Shown: positions 41,260-50,539 of the stretch, in pieces
How positions within the stretch are numbered: position 1 is the stretch's first letter
Layout of the letters: each line of letters begins with the position of its first letter
Assembly (NCBI GenBank): GCA_001936135.1
Contig: CP012814.1
Span: 992,001 to 1,056,000 of the forward strand
Reading direction: 5' to 3'
Length of the DNA: 64,000 nt
Origin: Saccharomycopsis fibuligera x Saccharomycopsis cf. fibuligera
Taxonomy: Eukaryota > Ascomycota > Saccharomycetes > Ascoideales > Saccharomycopsidaceae
Notes under the pieces: generated by a model
Told to the model about the DNA's origin: nothing
Seen by the model: the letters and a program-made list of their open reading frames with translations, nothing else
The model's database searches: none
Program-made: the position numbers and the translations under genes

Positions 41260-44200
41260 ATGGCAGACACAGCAACGCCCACTTTGCCTCACCTTGCCAA
41301 TATGAGCATTGGAACAGTCTCTAGTAATATAAACAACAACACCCTCAACAACAGTAGAACTGCCACCCTCAACAACAATTCAATATCCAGTGGTGCCAAA
41401 GACACTAAATCAGACACTTCCAGGATAAAAGACAGCAGCGTCAATAGCAATGTAAGTAATAAGAACAATAACAATAGCATAATGGTGGAGACAGAAACTC
41501 AGACAATCACAGGCCCCGCGTTGAACCTTCATCATCATCATCAACAACAACAAAAACAACAACAGGCTAGGACAGTGAGGCCAAAGAAAAGTTTTGAGAA
41601 TGTTAGCATCAAAAGCAACAAGAGTATAAAAAGCATAAAGAGCAGCAATGCCGGTATCAATGTCCCAACAATTATTACCACTACCAATAGTGCATCCAGA
41701 TACCCCACTGACAAAGATGAAAAAAAAGATACACTGCTTAAAAAACCACAAAACAACATTCATCAAGAAAATAATAGGGAAGATCAAAAAGCAGGTGAAT
41801 CATTATCATCGGCACCAGTGGCGCCTTCGGACACGGCTGCTTTTGCTCAACATACGGAGCCAGATTATTTTAAAGATTCACTAAGATTGAAGAAAAGTGG
41901 TAGCATCAAGAAAAGCCAAAATAACAAAACGGATGTGGTGAACAATATTAATAACGAAAAAATTAGAAATAGCAGTATGTTAAGTAATAACGGCATTATG
42001 AATAGTTCAGACTTCAACAAAGCGAATCCAAACAACGGTGATGTTCCTTCCAATAAAAACGTTAATAATAATTATAACAGTCACAAATCTATATCATCCA
42101 AGTTATTGAAAAAAAATGATGATAAAAAGCTAAGAGCTCGCTTGTTTGAAACGGACTTGGAAAATGAGATGCAAACTGCTGGCTTTCAGTCAGATTCTAG
42201 TGAAACTTTCGTTTACGATGACGACAACTGCAGCAGTTCTAATCAAATTAATGACGGTACAAATAAAGGAGAACTAGCTGAAAGTACTGGTGATGATGAT
42301 GAGAACAATAACAAATATAAAATTGCAGAAAAAAGCCGCAGTATTGCGACTGAAGATAAAAAAGAAGAAATAGCACAGCAGCTGTTGCCTTCACTGTGTG
42401 ACATTGAGATAGATTTAAGTACTAAAGAACAATCCAAAACCGCAACAGTTATCAATGAGAACAAACAGCTTACTGGCAAACCACCTCAGAAACTAGAAAC
42501 AAACACAAACTTTAAAGATACTACAAACCATATTGGAAATGGTGGTCACAATGGCACAATTCAATTTAACACTAATGATGAAGAAGTGAAAACAGCTGAG
42601 TTGGCCGACTTTACTGGTGAGCCAATTAGTACCACCATCACTGCTACCACTAATAATAATAGCAACAGTAGCATCAACCATGACAAGCCATATTTGAATA
42701 GCGGGTACTTACCGTTCATGAATGATATGTTTCATCAGCATGGCGGTGCAGATAGTGATTTTAGTGATTTGACTAGTTTATCGACGGCTACCATTGGTGG
42801 TGTTGGTACTCATCATGGCTTTTTTGGTTCTGATTTAAAAGGACACATGAACAATAACACAAATATCGATTTCAATGGAAGCGGAATTTCTAATAATAAT
42901 GGCAATGCAATGATAAATAATCCATTTTTGTCTCAACATTATAATTTCATTACCGGTAGGCCATTTGATCCTCCTCAACCTATTGTGCAATTACCTGCCC
43001 CATTGCCTCAACCACAATATACTGCTAACTTTAGACAGTATCGACCAACGCAGATGACAACAAGGTATTCTAAATTTAAAAGAAATAGTCCGCCAAAGAA
43101 GAAAAAGAAAGTCGCTTATGATGGCTTACGTACGTTTGCGGGCCCTCGTGGTAATTATAGGAGAAATGATAATAGCAGTACTAAGAATTATTATTATAAT
43201 GGCCCTAGTAATATCATGAACAATTATAATGATGTTGAAGAGGTACGAAAGTGCTCTGATGATAATTACTCAGTTAGTGATCGGTATTATTATACAATGT
43301 TGCACCAATCACAATCATCTAGCAAAATCGCAGCGGCGAATAGCTTCAATGCAAAGAAAATGAGGCCTTCTGGAAATAATGAGAGACGTGGTGCTGAGTA
43401 TGGCGATGATGATGATGCCTATGAGGGCATTGATAGTTTTGGCGAGGATGACGAGGATGATGATGATGAGGAAGACGATGAAGATGAAGACCCGCAAGAT
43501 GAAATGGGAAATCCAAAAGATGAAAATACTCAAAGTTTGGATAATTCAGGGACTATAGTATTGCCAATCACAGAACAACCCACTAGCGCTATTATAGGCC
43601 CAGACAACGGCACTGATGCGGGTGGCTTGAATGGCAGTAACAGTATTACCGATAATAAAATTATCAACAGTGATAACAGCATTGGTAATAGCACAATGAA
43701 CAATAACAAACGTAGAAAAGTAGTGGACTTTTATAACAATAGAAATAGTCGAAATACAAAAAGTAGAGTTCTCACAAGAAATAGGGCTAGCCGCAACCAC
43801 ATCAACAGTCACGAAAACGACTCAAATGACCTTCGTTCTCAAGCCTTTCAGCACATACCTGTCTTTGGACACGAAAATGACAAACATCAACCGCTTTCCG
43901 AGCACAATTATGGTCATGACTATGACTTGTTAAGCCAATATCTGCGAAATCAGCAACAAAGTCATAGTCAAACCAAAAAGCAAGAGCATGGAAAATATAA
44001 CAAAGTTATTAATAAAAACTTTGATAAGTTGTATCGTCAGCTTAAGAAGTATTATCCTGGTCCATTGAAAAACATATTGACCAAACATAGCAATACAAAC
44101 AATCATGACAATGATGATAATAATGGTGCCAATTGCCGACATTCTGAGCGTATAGGTGATATTGAACAACAAAGATACGCAATTGGGAAGAACAACGATA

Positions 44201-45471
44201 ACGGTAAAGACTACGAGGTGAAAGAAAATGAAACTACAAGTTTGCTTGAACCAGTTAATCAGTTTTTTGAATCATATGATATATGTGATCAACAGCAGCA
44301 ACAACAGGTGCAAAGTTACGATAACCAACAACGTCTATCACCACTACTGTATTTCAAAAGGAATAGTAGAACTAAATATGCAAATAATAATGGTCATCCA
44401 AGAGAGCTTCAGCACCAACGCGAACACCATAAAAAGCCATCAATATCTTCCTCTATAAGCATTCTCGCTAACCTTCAAAACAATAATGCTAATAACACGA
44501 CTAACCAGGTTAATATGAAAAAGCCGCGTTCGCGCCCTCATTCGCGCCCTCAGTCCCAATCTCAGTCCCCTGCTAAAACAGCATACATATACGCCCACGA
44601 TAATATTCCAGAGTATGATGACTACGACTACCATGACTACCATGAATATTGCCGCAATAATAGCCGAGGTCCTAGTCGCCGTTCGAAACGTAACCAGTAT
44701 CAGCCACCTAAGATCCACAACCATGTTAACCATTACCACTATTCTGCTTCTTCAAGCTATAATAATCGTCCTAGCGGTAACCATAATGCCAATGTGAAGT
44801 ATCATCAGCCACGCAGGTACAGTTCGATGTTATGGCATGAACCGTATAGTAGCGTCAGCAGAGAGAATAGCGCTAGTCTTTACAATGTTGGCCGAGGTGC
44901 TGGTGATGGTAGTGGCTTTGGTTCAAAGTATGGTCTGTATGGCCATGCTCAGGAAGATATTGAAAGTGTTGAAGATATCCATAGTCATCATCACATGCAT
45001 TATCACCATGACTTGAGAAGCATAACACACATTGATAGAAATAATGACATTGAATTTGCCAACGGTGAGGAAAACTACAATGGTATTGATGAAGAGGTAG
45101 AAGAAGGAGAATACTACAATGAAGAAGAAAATGATTATCATTATAGCTATAATGACGAAGACGATGAGAATGGTGTCGTCGATAACGCATTGCCATCCTA
45201 TTATAATGATCCATATTTGTACAATTCTCAAGCAAATTTTCAAACCCAGGAGTATGATAAGTACCGGTATGGCGGAATTAATCATAAGTATATTTATGGT
45301 AGTACTAACGGTACTGCTGGTGCTATCAACGCTATTTCTGCTGGTTCGTACACATCCCCAAAAGCGGCATTGGTGATTGCACTAAGAAACTTTATCATTG
45401 GTATTATAGGAATCGTGATGCTTGTATTTTGTGGATTCATGTTTGGGTTTTTCATTGCTATTAATAAGTGA
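41260..45471 (+). CDS. 1403-residue disordered protein with one C-terminal membrane segment
   Basis: No family recognised. Nearly the whole chain is low-complexity (Asn, Ser, Asp, His, Gln, Lys). It includes a HHHHQQQQ patch near 92-100, a basic run PPKKKKK near 613-618 that could be an NLS or membrane-near patch, an Asp/Glu block near 730-750, and a Tyr/His/Asp-rich segment (about 1100-1330). Residues about 1376-1399 are strongly hydrophobic (LRNFIIGIIGIVMLVF...), leaving only INK after it. That architecture predicts a tail-anchored protein with a huge cytosolic part, or one inserted via its last segment. A weak resemblance of the TM (GF-F-A-NK) to the vacuolar protein Vac7 was considered, but no lumenal domain follows. 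The ATG at 41260 is the first in frame. Confidence 0.75.
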   Translation: MADTATPTLPHLANMSIGTVSSNINNNTLNNSRTATLNNNSISSGAKDTKSDTSRIKDSSVNSNVSNKNNNNSIMVETETQTITGPALNLHHHHQQQQKQQQARTVRPKKSFENVSIKSNKSIKSIKSSNAGINVPTIITTTNSASRYPTDKDEKKDTLLKKPQNNIHQENNREDQKAGESLSSAPVAPSDTAAFAQHTEPDYFKDSLRLKKSGSIKKSQNNKTDVVNNINNEKIRNSSMLSNNGIMNSSDFNKANPNNGDVPSNKNVNNNYNSHKSISSKLLKKNDDKKLRARLFETDLENEMQTAGFQSDSSETFVYDDDNCSSSNQINDGTNKGELAESTGDDDENNNKYKIAEKSRSIATEDKKEEIAQQLLPSLCDIEIDLSTKEQSKTATVINENKQLTGKPPQKLETNTNFKDTTNHIGNGGHNGTIQFNTNDEEVKTAELADFTGEPISTTITATTNNNSNSSINHDKPYLNSGYLPFMNDMFHQHGGADSDFSDLTSLSTATIGGVGTHHGFFGSDLKGHMNNNTNIDFNGSGISNNNGNAMINNPFLSQHYNFITGRPFDPPQPIVQLPAPLPQPQYTANFRQYRPTQMTTRYSKFKRNSPPKKKKKVAYDGLRTFAGPRGNYRRNDNSSTKNYYYNGPSNIMNNYNDVEEVRKCSDDNYSVSDRYYYTMLHQSQSSSKIAAANSFNAKKMRPSGNNERRGAEYGDDDDAYEGIDSFGEDDEDDDDEEDDEDEDPQDEMGNPKDENTQSLDNSGTIVLPITEQPTSAIIGPDNGTDAGGLNGSNSITDNKIINSDNSIGNSTMNNNKRRKVVDFYNNRNSRNTKSRVLTRNRASRNHINSHENDSNDLRSQAFQHIPVFGHENDKHQPLSEHNYGHDYDLLSQYLRNQQQSHSQTKKQEHGKYNKVINKNFDKLYRQLKKYYPGPLKNILTKHSNTNNHDNDDNNGANCRHSERIGDIEQQRYAIGKNNDNGKDYEVKENETTSLLEPVNQFFESYDICDQQQQQQVQSYDNQQRLSPLLYFKRNSRTKYANNNGHPRELQHQREHHKKPSISSSISILANLQNNNANNTTNQVNMKKPRSRPHSRPQSQSQSPAKTAYIYAHDNIPEYDDYDYHDYHEYCRNNSRGPSRRSKRNQYQPPKIHNHVNHYHYSASSSYNNRPSGNHNANVKYHQPRRYSSMLWHEPYSSVSRENSASLYNVGRGAGDGSGFGSKYGLYGHAQEDIESVEDIHSHHHMHYHHDLRSITHIDRNNDIEFANGEENYNGIDEEVEEGEYYNEEENDYHYSYNDEDDENGVVDNALPSYYNDPYLYNSQANFQTQEYDKYRYGGINHKYIYGSTNGTAGAINAISAGSYTSPKAALVIALRNFIIGIIGIVMLVFCGFMFGFFIAINK

Positions 45472-46513
45472 AGCTCTTGTGAGGGGCTCTTATTGGTGTC
45501 TTGTGTTTGCATTGATTGCTTAAATTTTTTGATTTCCTGTGTTTTAAAGAAAAAATCGTTCTTGTTTTATCAGTATATTTGATTTACTTTGTTTTTTTGT
45601 TTTGTCTTGCATAGGATGCAAACAGCATCTTGGCTTGCTAGTTGTTTGACTTATTTTGTTATTTCGATTTACGGACTTTAAATTATTTAATTGTTCCAAA
45701 CATTTGGGCGTTTGAAAACTGTTAGGTATGTTATTATACATTAAGACTAGACTTGTTTTTCTGTTTTTTTTTTTTTTTTTTTTTTTTGTTCTTTTTCCTC
45801 CTTTTGGGTCTGTATTGGTTTTATCTCATTTATTATGTTTACTCTTTTTATGTAATTTGCTTGATCACAATATGACGTTTATCTCATCATTGATTTCATC
45901 ATCTCTTCACTTTTGTACACACGCTTTAAAAGAATGTTTACTATTTTGACATGTATACTTCTGTAGAAGCTGCAAATCTACAATTGAAGATTGTTTCTGT
46001 TTGACTTGCTGGGGTGCTAAGCTTTCTTTTCGCTATTTTTATAAATTTACTTCGAAAAGCCAAGCATGTTAGAAGTAAGCTACTGTATGCTTGTGCAGCA
46101 GTTTGCAGAATGACAGTTTTTCTCATTGAGTCTCTATTCTCATAATAATGAATTATACCAGCCGCTATATATTGTAAATCCGAGCAGTCAGGCGGCGTTA
46201 GCTGAAGTTTGCCTTTACTTCTGCAGCTCTTATTGTTGTCGATCAAGTTGTATTCTGAATATCTTAAATGTAAAAGTTGATTCATATATATATATTTGAA
46301 TTTATAGATTTCTACAGCTCTCGTACTATACACAAAACACAAAACACAAAAACACAAGCATAAAATATGTCAAAAACTAAAACACGTTACATATAACAAA
46401 AGGAAATGAATATTTAATAGCTACAATACTGTCGAGGTGAAAAATAAAAAAAAAAAAAAAAACTGTAAAATCAGTACATAAACCTAGTTATTTTATGTAT
46501 ACTGCATCTTAAA
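45472..46513. other. Intergenic, 3' side of two convergent genes
   Basis: 1.04 kb with a T-tract at 45763-45787, short A/T runs and a CACAAAACACAAAACACAAAAACAC repeat (about 46329-46358). No gene seen. Confidence 0.5.
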
Positions 46514-47095
46514 TCAAGCATGCTTCAACACATTGTCGGCACTAGAGACATTGACACTGACGTTATCTGGCTCAACAAACAAATTCTCAACTTTACCTTC
46601 GGCATCAACCAACAATGCATAACGTTTAGATCTTTCATTACCGAAAAATCCACTAGCGTCGAAGCTGAATTCCAATTGCTCGGTTAATTCTCCAGTAGCA
46701 TCAGAAATAAAATGAACATCTTCAGGAGCACCCAAAGAATCTTTCCAAGCCTTGGTGACAAATGGATCATTGACAGCAACAACAAACAAATTGGAATATC
46801 CTTTACCGACAAATTGTTGCCAGTTGCTCAAGTATCCAGGAACATGAGAAGCACTGCAAGCAGGAGAAAAGGCCCCTGGTACTCCAATGATCACTGATTT
46901 TTTGCCGTTGAAAGCATCGGTCAATGAAAGTTTATTGCCTGGAGAATCCTCAAATACAGTGGTATTTGGGATGGTTTCACCGGCATTAATGAATTTAGGG
47001 AAGCATTGGTGAAAAGAACGGGTCTGTCTGGTAGTGCTGATGGCAGATCTGGCAAGGAAAGAACGGGCAGTTATTTGTCTGAACATTGCTGTCAT
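46514..47095 (-). CDS. Mitochondrial Prx5-type peroxiredoxin
   Basis: Thiol peroxidase of the Prx5/Pmp20 group, 193 residues, reducing hydroperoxides through an active-site cysteine. The first ~31 residues are rich in Arg, Ser and Thr with no acidic residue (FRQITARSFLARSAISTTRQTRSF), a mitochondrial presequence. The peroxidatic motif is GVPGAFSPACSASHVPGY with Cys80; the Prx-typical FTPxC is FSPAC here. NDPFVTKAW and DA-GELT follow the family. Cys31, at the presequence boundary, is the only other Cys, so recycling by a 1-Cys mechanism seems likely. It lies 479 bp downstream of, and on the same strand as, an Ahp1-like gene. Confidence 0.92.
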   Translation of the reverse strand: MTAMFRQITARSFLARSAISTTRQTRSFHQCFPKFINAGETIPNTTVFEDSPGNKLSLTDAFNGKKSVIIGVPGAFSPACSASHVPGYLSNWQQFVGKGYSNLFVVAVNDPFVTKAWKDSLGAPEDVHFISDATGELTEQLEFSFDASGFFGNERSKRYALLVDAEGKVENLFVEPDNVSVNVSSADNVLKHA

Positions 47096-47574
47096 TGAAT
47101 GTGATAAATGTGGTAGTGGGTGTGATGGTGTACTTCAGTTGAAAAATAATACTGAAAATTGAAACAAATTGAAACGAGTATTTGAAAAACTTTAAACAAG
47201 TACAAATTCTATGGATCTAGAAGGTGCTTGGATTTTTCAATTGAAGACTAGGGGGTGCTGGGTGTGTTGCTGTGGGAGAGTTTCTTGCTGTTTGAAGCGT
47301 GATGTTTACTCGTCGATTCCACTCCATCCCACTGACCTTTTGTGGGCAGCCGCGATCATCACCTGCTTTGCTTTGCTATCGCCGCATGCCGCTGCCACAG
47401 CCAGCAACCCTACCCAGCCCACTCCGCTTTCCGCTTTCCGCTTTCCGCTTTCCGCTTTCCGCTTTCCGCTCCACCCAAGCCACACTTTGATACTACAACA
47501 TCTACAGCAGTCTATAAAACGAAACATCAACTCTCATCAATTCATCAAGTATTTACTCGCGTATAGCTACACGC
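47096..47574. promoter_or_regulatory. Promoter of the mitochondrial peroxiredoxin, with heptamer repeat
   Basis: 479 bp between two same-strand peroxiredoxin genes. It carries six perfect CCGCTTT heptamers plus a partial one (47424-47470), about 330-375 bp before the start of the minus-strand gene. Read on the minus strand the unit is AAAGCGG. Confidence 0.6.
47424..47470. repeat. CCGCTTT heptanucleotide tandem, 6.7 copies
   Basis: Six identical 7-bp units and a partial seventh, uninterrupted. Confidence 0.95.
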
Positions 47575-48114
47575 TCACAAGTGTGACAACGTGGTCTTGA
47601 AGTCAGAGACAGTAACATCTGCTTCTGGCTCAGCTCCAACATAGGAAACCTTACCGTGGTCAGCTACCAACACATAACGACCGGTTCTCTTACCCAAGCC
47701 CTTGTCAGACAAGTCCAAGCTCAAGCCCAAAGATTCGGAAAACTTAGCAAGTGGGTCAGAAGCAAAAACAGTAAAGTCACGCTTGAATTCATCTTTTTCC
47801 ACCTTGTATGCCTTGGCAAATGCTTGCAAGACAAATGGATCGTTAGCGGACAAGAAGATCACTTTGTCAACCCCTTTACTCTTCAACGTCTTTAAATTTT
47901 CATCCTTTAAATAGTCTGGCAAATGCTTTTGGGAACATGCTGGAGTAAATGCACCTGGGAAGGCAACAATCAAAAGCTTCTTTTCTTTAGCTTCTTTGGA
48001 CAAGTTGTAGTTAATTGGAATGGCACACGTCAAAGCATCAGTTTCCTCTGCCGTGAGCTTGACATATGGCACAGAAACGCCTTCTGGGAATGAGCTGCCT
48101 TGTTTGACGACCAT
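47575..48114 (-). CDS. AHP1: Ahp1-like cytosolic peroxiredoxin
   Basis: Thioredoxin-dependent alkyl hydroperoxide reductase of the Prx5 family, 179 residues without a targeting sequence. Peroxidatic Cys60 is in FPGAFTPACSQKHLPDY. Cys30 (DALTCAIP) corresponds to the conserved second Cys (Cys31) of S. cerevisiae Ahp1, which fits a 2-Cys dimer mechanism. KVIFLSANDPFVLQAFAKA and the GKRTGRYVLVADHGKV segment follow the family. Leucine codons are TTG/CTT/CTC and overall bias indicates high expression. Its 3' end faces the promoter of the mitochondrial paralogue-like gene at 46514. Confidence 0.93.
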   Translation of the reverse strand: MVVKQGSSFPEGVSVPYVKLTAEETDALTCAIPINYNLSKEAKEKKLLIVAFPGAFTPACSQKHLPDYLKDENLKTLKSKGVDKVIFLSANDPFVLQAFAKAYKVEKDEFKRDFTVFASDPLAKFSESLGLSLDLSDKGLGKRTGRYVLVADHGKVSYVGAEPEADVTVSDFKTTLSHL

Positions 48115-48904
48115 TGTTGTGATTATTCGGAGTATTTATGTTTTTGTTTGAATTCGTAGAGTGAAACAAAAAAAAAAAAAATATCAACCAATTGAACTAT
48201 AAGTAGGTGGATATTGTCAAATGTCAATTGCAAAAAAGGAGCAAACTTGAGAAGAAAAAACTACGGTACACACAGGCAGGCAAAAAGGAGGTATACATCC
48301 CTCCTTATATAACATCCCTTCCCTTCCGTTCCATCATACAACAAGCAAACAAACAAACAAACAAAATATTAGCAAACCCCTAGGGTGGTGTTTAACGAAT
48401 GAAAACACACAGCAAGACGCAATTGCTTACTGACACCTTGCGTCGGCACCCCAGTTTTACTATTGATCACACATAGAGCAACACGCGAGCAACTCAAGTT
48501 ATTATTATGATGAAACCCGCACGCTTAGTACTATAAGAGTCCTTGCCCTGTGATAATGAAATCTGTTTAGGTAATCATCTGATGCCACTACCTACAATGA
48601 ATTTATAGCCACAGTATGTGAGAGCGTATTCCCTTGAACAATAAGAATTTTAAAATTTATCTCATAATATGCGCCATGGATTCGGATTCATCGGCAGCAA
48701 AGCCAGATTATGAAATCCCTTGAAAGTATACCCCAGTATGATAATATTTCCACCCAATTGCTCTCAATTGAAAGTGAGAATGAACATTTTCAATATATTA
48801 CTCAATTTCAATCAAAGACAAGAATTTACTTTATATACAAAATGTGTTTCTTGGGTCCTAAATATTGAAAAAGTGAATGGCGGCAGCAGAAACATAAAAA
48901 AAAT
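48115..48904. other. Upstream region of AHP1 to initiator tRNA
   Basis: 790 bp with an A-tract (48169-48181), CAAACAAACAAACAAAC repeats (about 48346-48362), and no clear Yap1 site by eye. No gene seen. Confidence 0.5.
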
Positions 48905-48976
48905 TAGCGCCACTAGGTTTCGATCCTAGGACATCAGGGTTATGAGCCCTGCGCGCTTCCACTGCGCCATGGCGCT
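48905..48976 (-). tRNA. Initiator tRNA-Met (CAU)
   Basis: 72-nt gene on the minus strand, matching yeast initiator tRNA almost throughout: AGCGCC start with A1:U72 pair, three G:C pairs in the anticodon stem (CAGGG/CCCTG), loop CTCATAA, and GGATCGAAAC in the T arm (AUCG in place of T-Psi-C-G), all initiator hallmarks. The A-run just below 48905 is the Pol III terminator. Repeat copy C starts about 80 bp upstream. Confidence 0.97.
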
Positions 48977-49055
48977 GATTGGTTGATTTTTCAATTTCAA
49001 TAACAAGAACCATATTTTGTTTTGTTAAAAAAGCCGGATTTTCTGAAGTCTTCTT

Positions 49056-49432
49056 TGTGTGAAAAAAAAAAAAATCTTTACTACATCATCACGGTAATGA
49101 ATTAGATAGCACATCAATGTTATCTTAGTGAGTGGAAGATGGTATTGAAGTGAGACCCTTTTCTTTTTATCTGTCTGCAACAAATCAATGACCCTCGAAA
49201 AAAAAAAAAAAAAAAAACGGCCATCTCAGACTATCATCTCTCCTATATTTATTTCAAATCCAACTGATCCATTAAGGTCTAACTAATACTAACGGGGTTT
49301 TCACTTGTATAAGTTTCCCCTATATAACAACAACTGAACTACACTGTATATACTATATAGATAAATTTATAAGATTATATTTTCTATCGTTTATATAGTT
49401 TTTTTTTTTAAATCGATATTGTATGTGAAAAA
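49056..49432 (+). repeat. Dispersed tRNA-associated repeat, copy C (probable solo LTR)
   Basis: The most complete copy. Core from TTTACTACATCATCACGGTA (about 49077) to ACTGTATATACTATATAG, then TTTTCTATCGTTTATATAG, a T run, AAATCGATATTGTATGTG and poly(A). The terminal part is nearly identical, in inverted orientation, to the last ~50 bases of the window. No coding capacity. Exact ends are uncertain because both edges are A-rich with TGTRTGAAA. Confidence 0.85.
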
Positions 49433-50539
49433 AAAAAAAAAATGTAATTTTACCAAAAGAGCTACATTGCTAAGTTATATCAACACCTAGAAGCTCAGTA
49501 GACTATGAAAGGTTTTTAATCTTAATTACTAAGCTTCTGGTTATGAAGTTCAATTTTTTTATATTAATATTTTTTTTTTTTTAAATAAACTCAAACGCAA
49601 CAACATAAAGAGTAAGATAAAGATCTTTTTCCTGTCATGTTCAACTTACCTTTTATATAATGCTTATTTCACATTGCATGGCATTTGAAACTATCAATGG
49701 CTCAACGCTAATATTTGTTCTATTTGTTCTGACTATTACTTATCTATGGTGTAACCCAATATTGCTATATATTACTTATGAAAAATCAAATTATAATCAC
49801 CAATCTGAGTTGAAATTGCATAAATAAAGATAACTAGACCAGTTGGAATAATCGAAAGGATAGCTTGTTAGTGGGTTGATTAAAGAATGAGGAATTTAGT
49901 TTATAAAGTTGAAGGCTTCAATAATTGGTAAGCAATTACTAGTAAACATCAAAGCGCTTCTGACTGGTCAGCTGGTTGACGAAAAAGACGTAAAAAAATG
50001 AAGCACAAATGATGATGCAGCGTTTCTGTAGCTGTGCACCTTCACCAGGTTATGTTTTCTCATGACAGCGTCATAGTCTTTGATGAGCATTTTATTTTTC
50101 AAAAAAAACAAAAAAAAAAAAAAAAAAAAATAATTATATGGCTATGCTTTTTTCTTCTTTATTTTTTTTCAGCAAAATATTAAAAAAATTGATTTTTATT
50201 GTTCTGGTAGTCCATCAGAGAAAAGGTCAAAAGAAAAAAAAATTGCTACAGGACTAACTCAACAATGTCTATCAGTTCTTATTCCTTATTCATTTTACTT
50301 TCTTACACAGTGCAAATTAGAAATAAAACGTATGATATAAATCTCAAAGGTACCATGGGATAAATCAAAAAAATGGCATAGAAAAGCGAGGATATGTTTA
50401 TTATTAATTTACTTTTATCAAAAATTTTGAAGAAGAAAAAAAGTGAAAAGTACAGAAAATTTAAAATAATGAAAACAGGTACAGATAAAAATATAATAAA
50501 AATAATGAAAAAATTACAAGGAAATGATAATGCATTTAT
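49433..50539. other. Intergenic, 3' side of RPA135
   Basis: AT-rich, with poly(A) near 50101-50130 and many T/A runs. No gene or RNA recognised. Confidence 0.5.

Noticed and set aside
45472-45600. Lost lumenal domain of a Vac7-like protein after the 41260 gene
   Set aside because: No frame downstream in any phase encodes a plausible domain; resemblance rests on a few TM residues.
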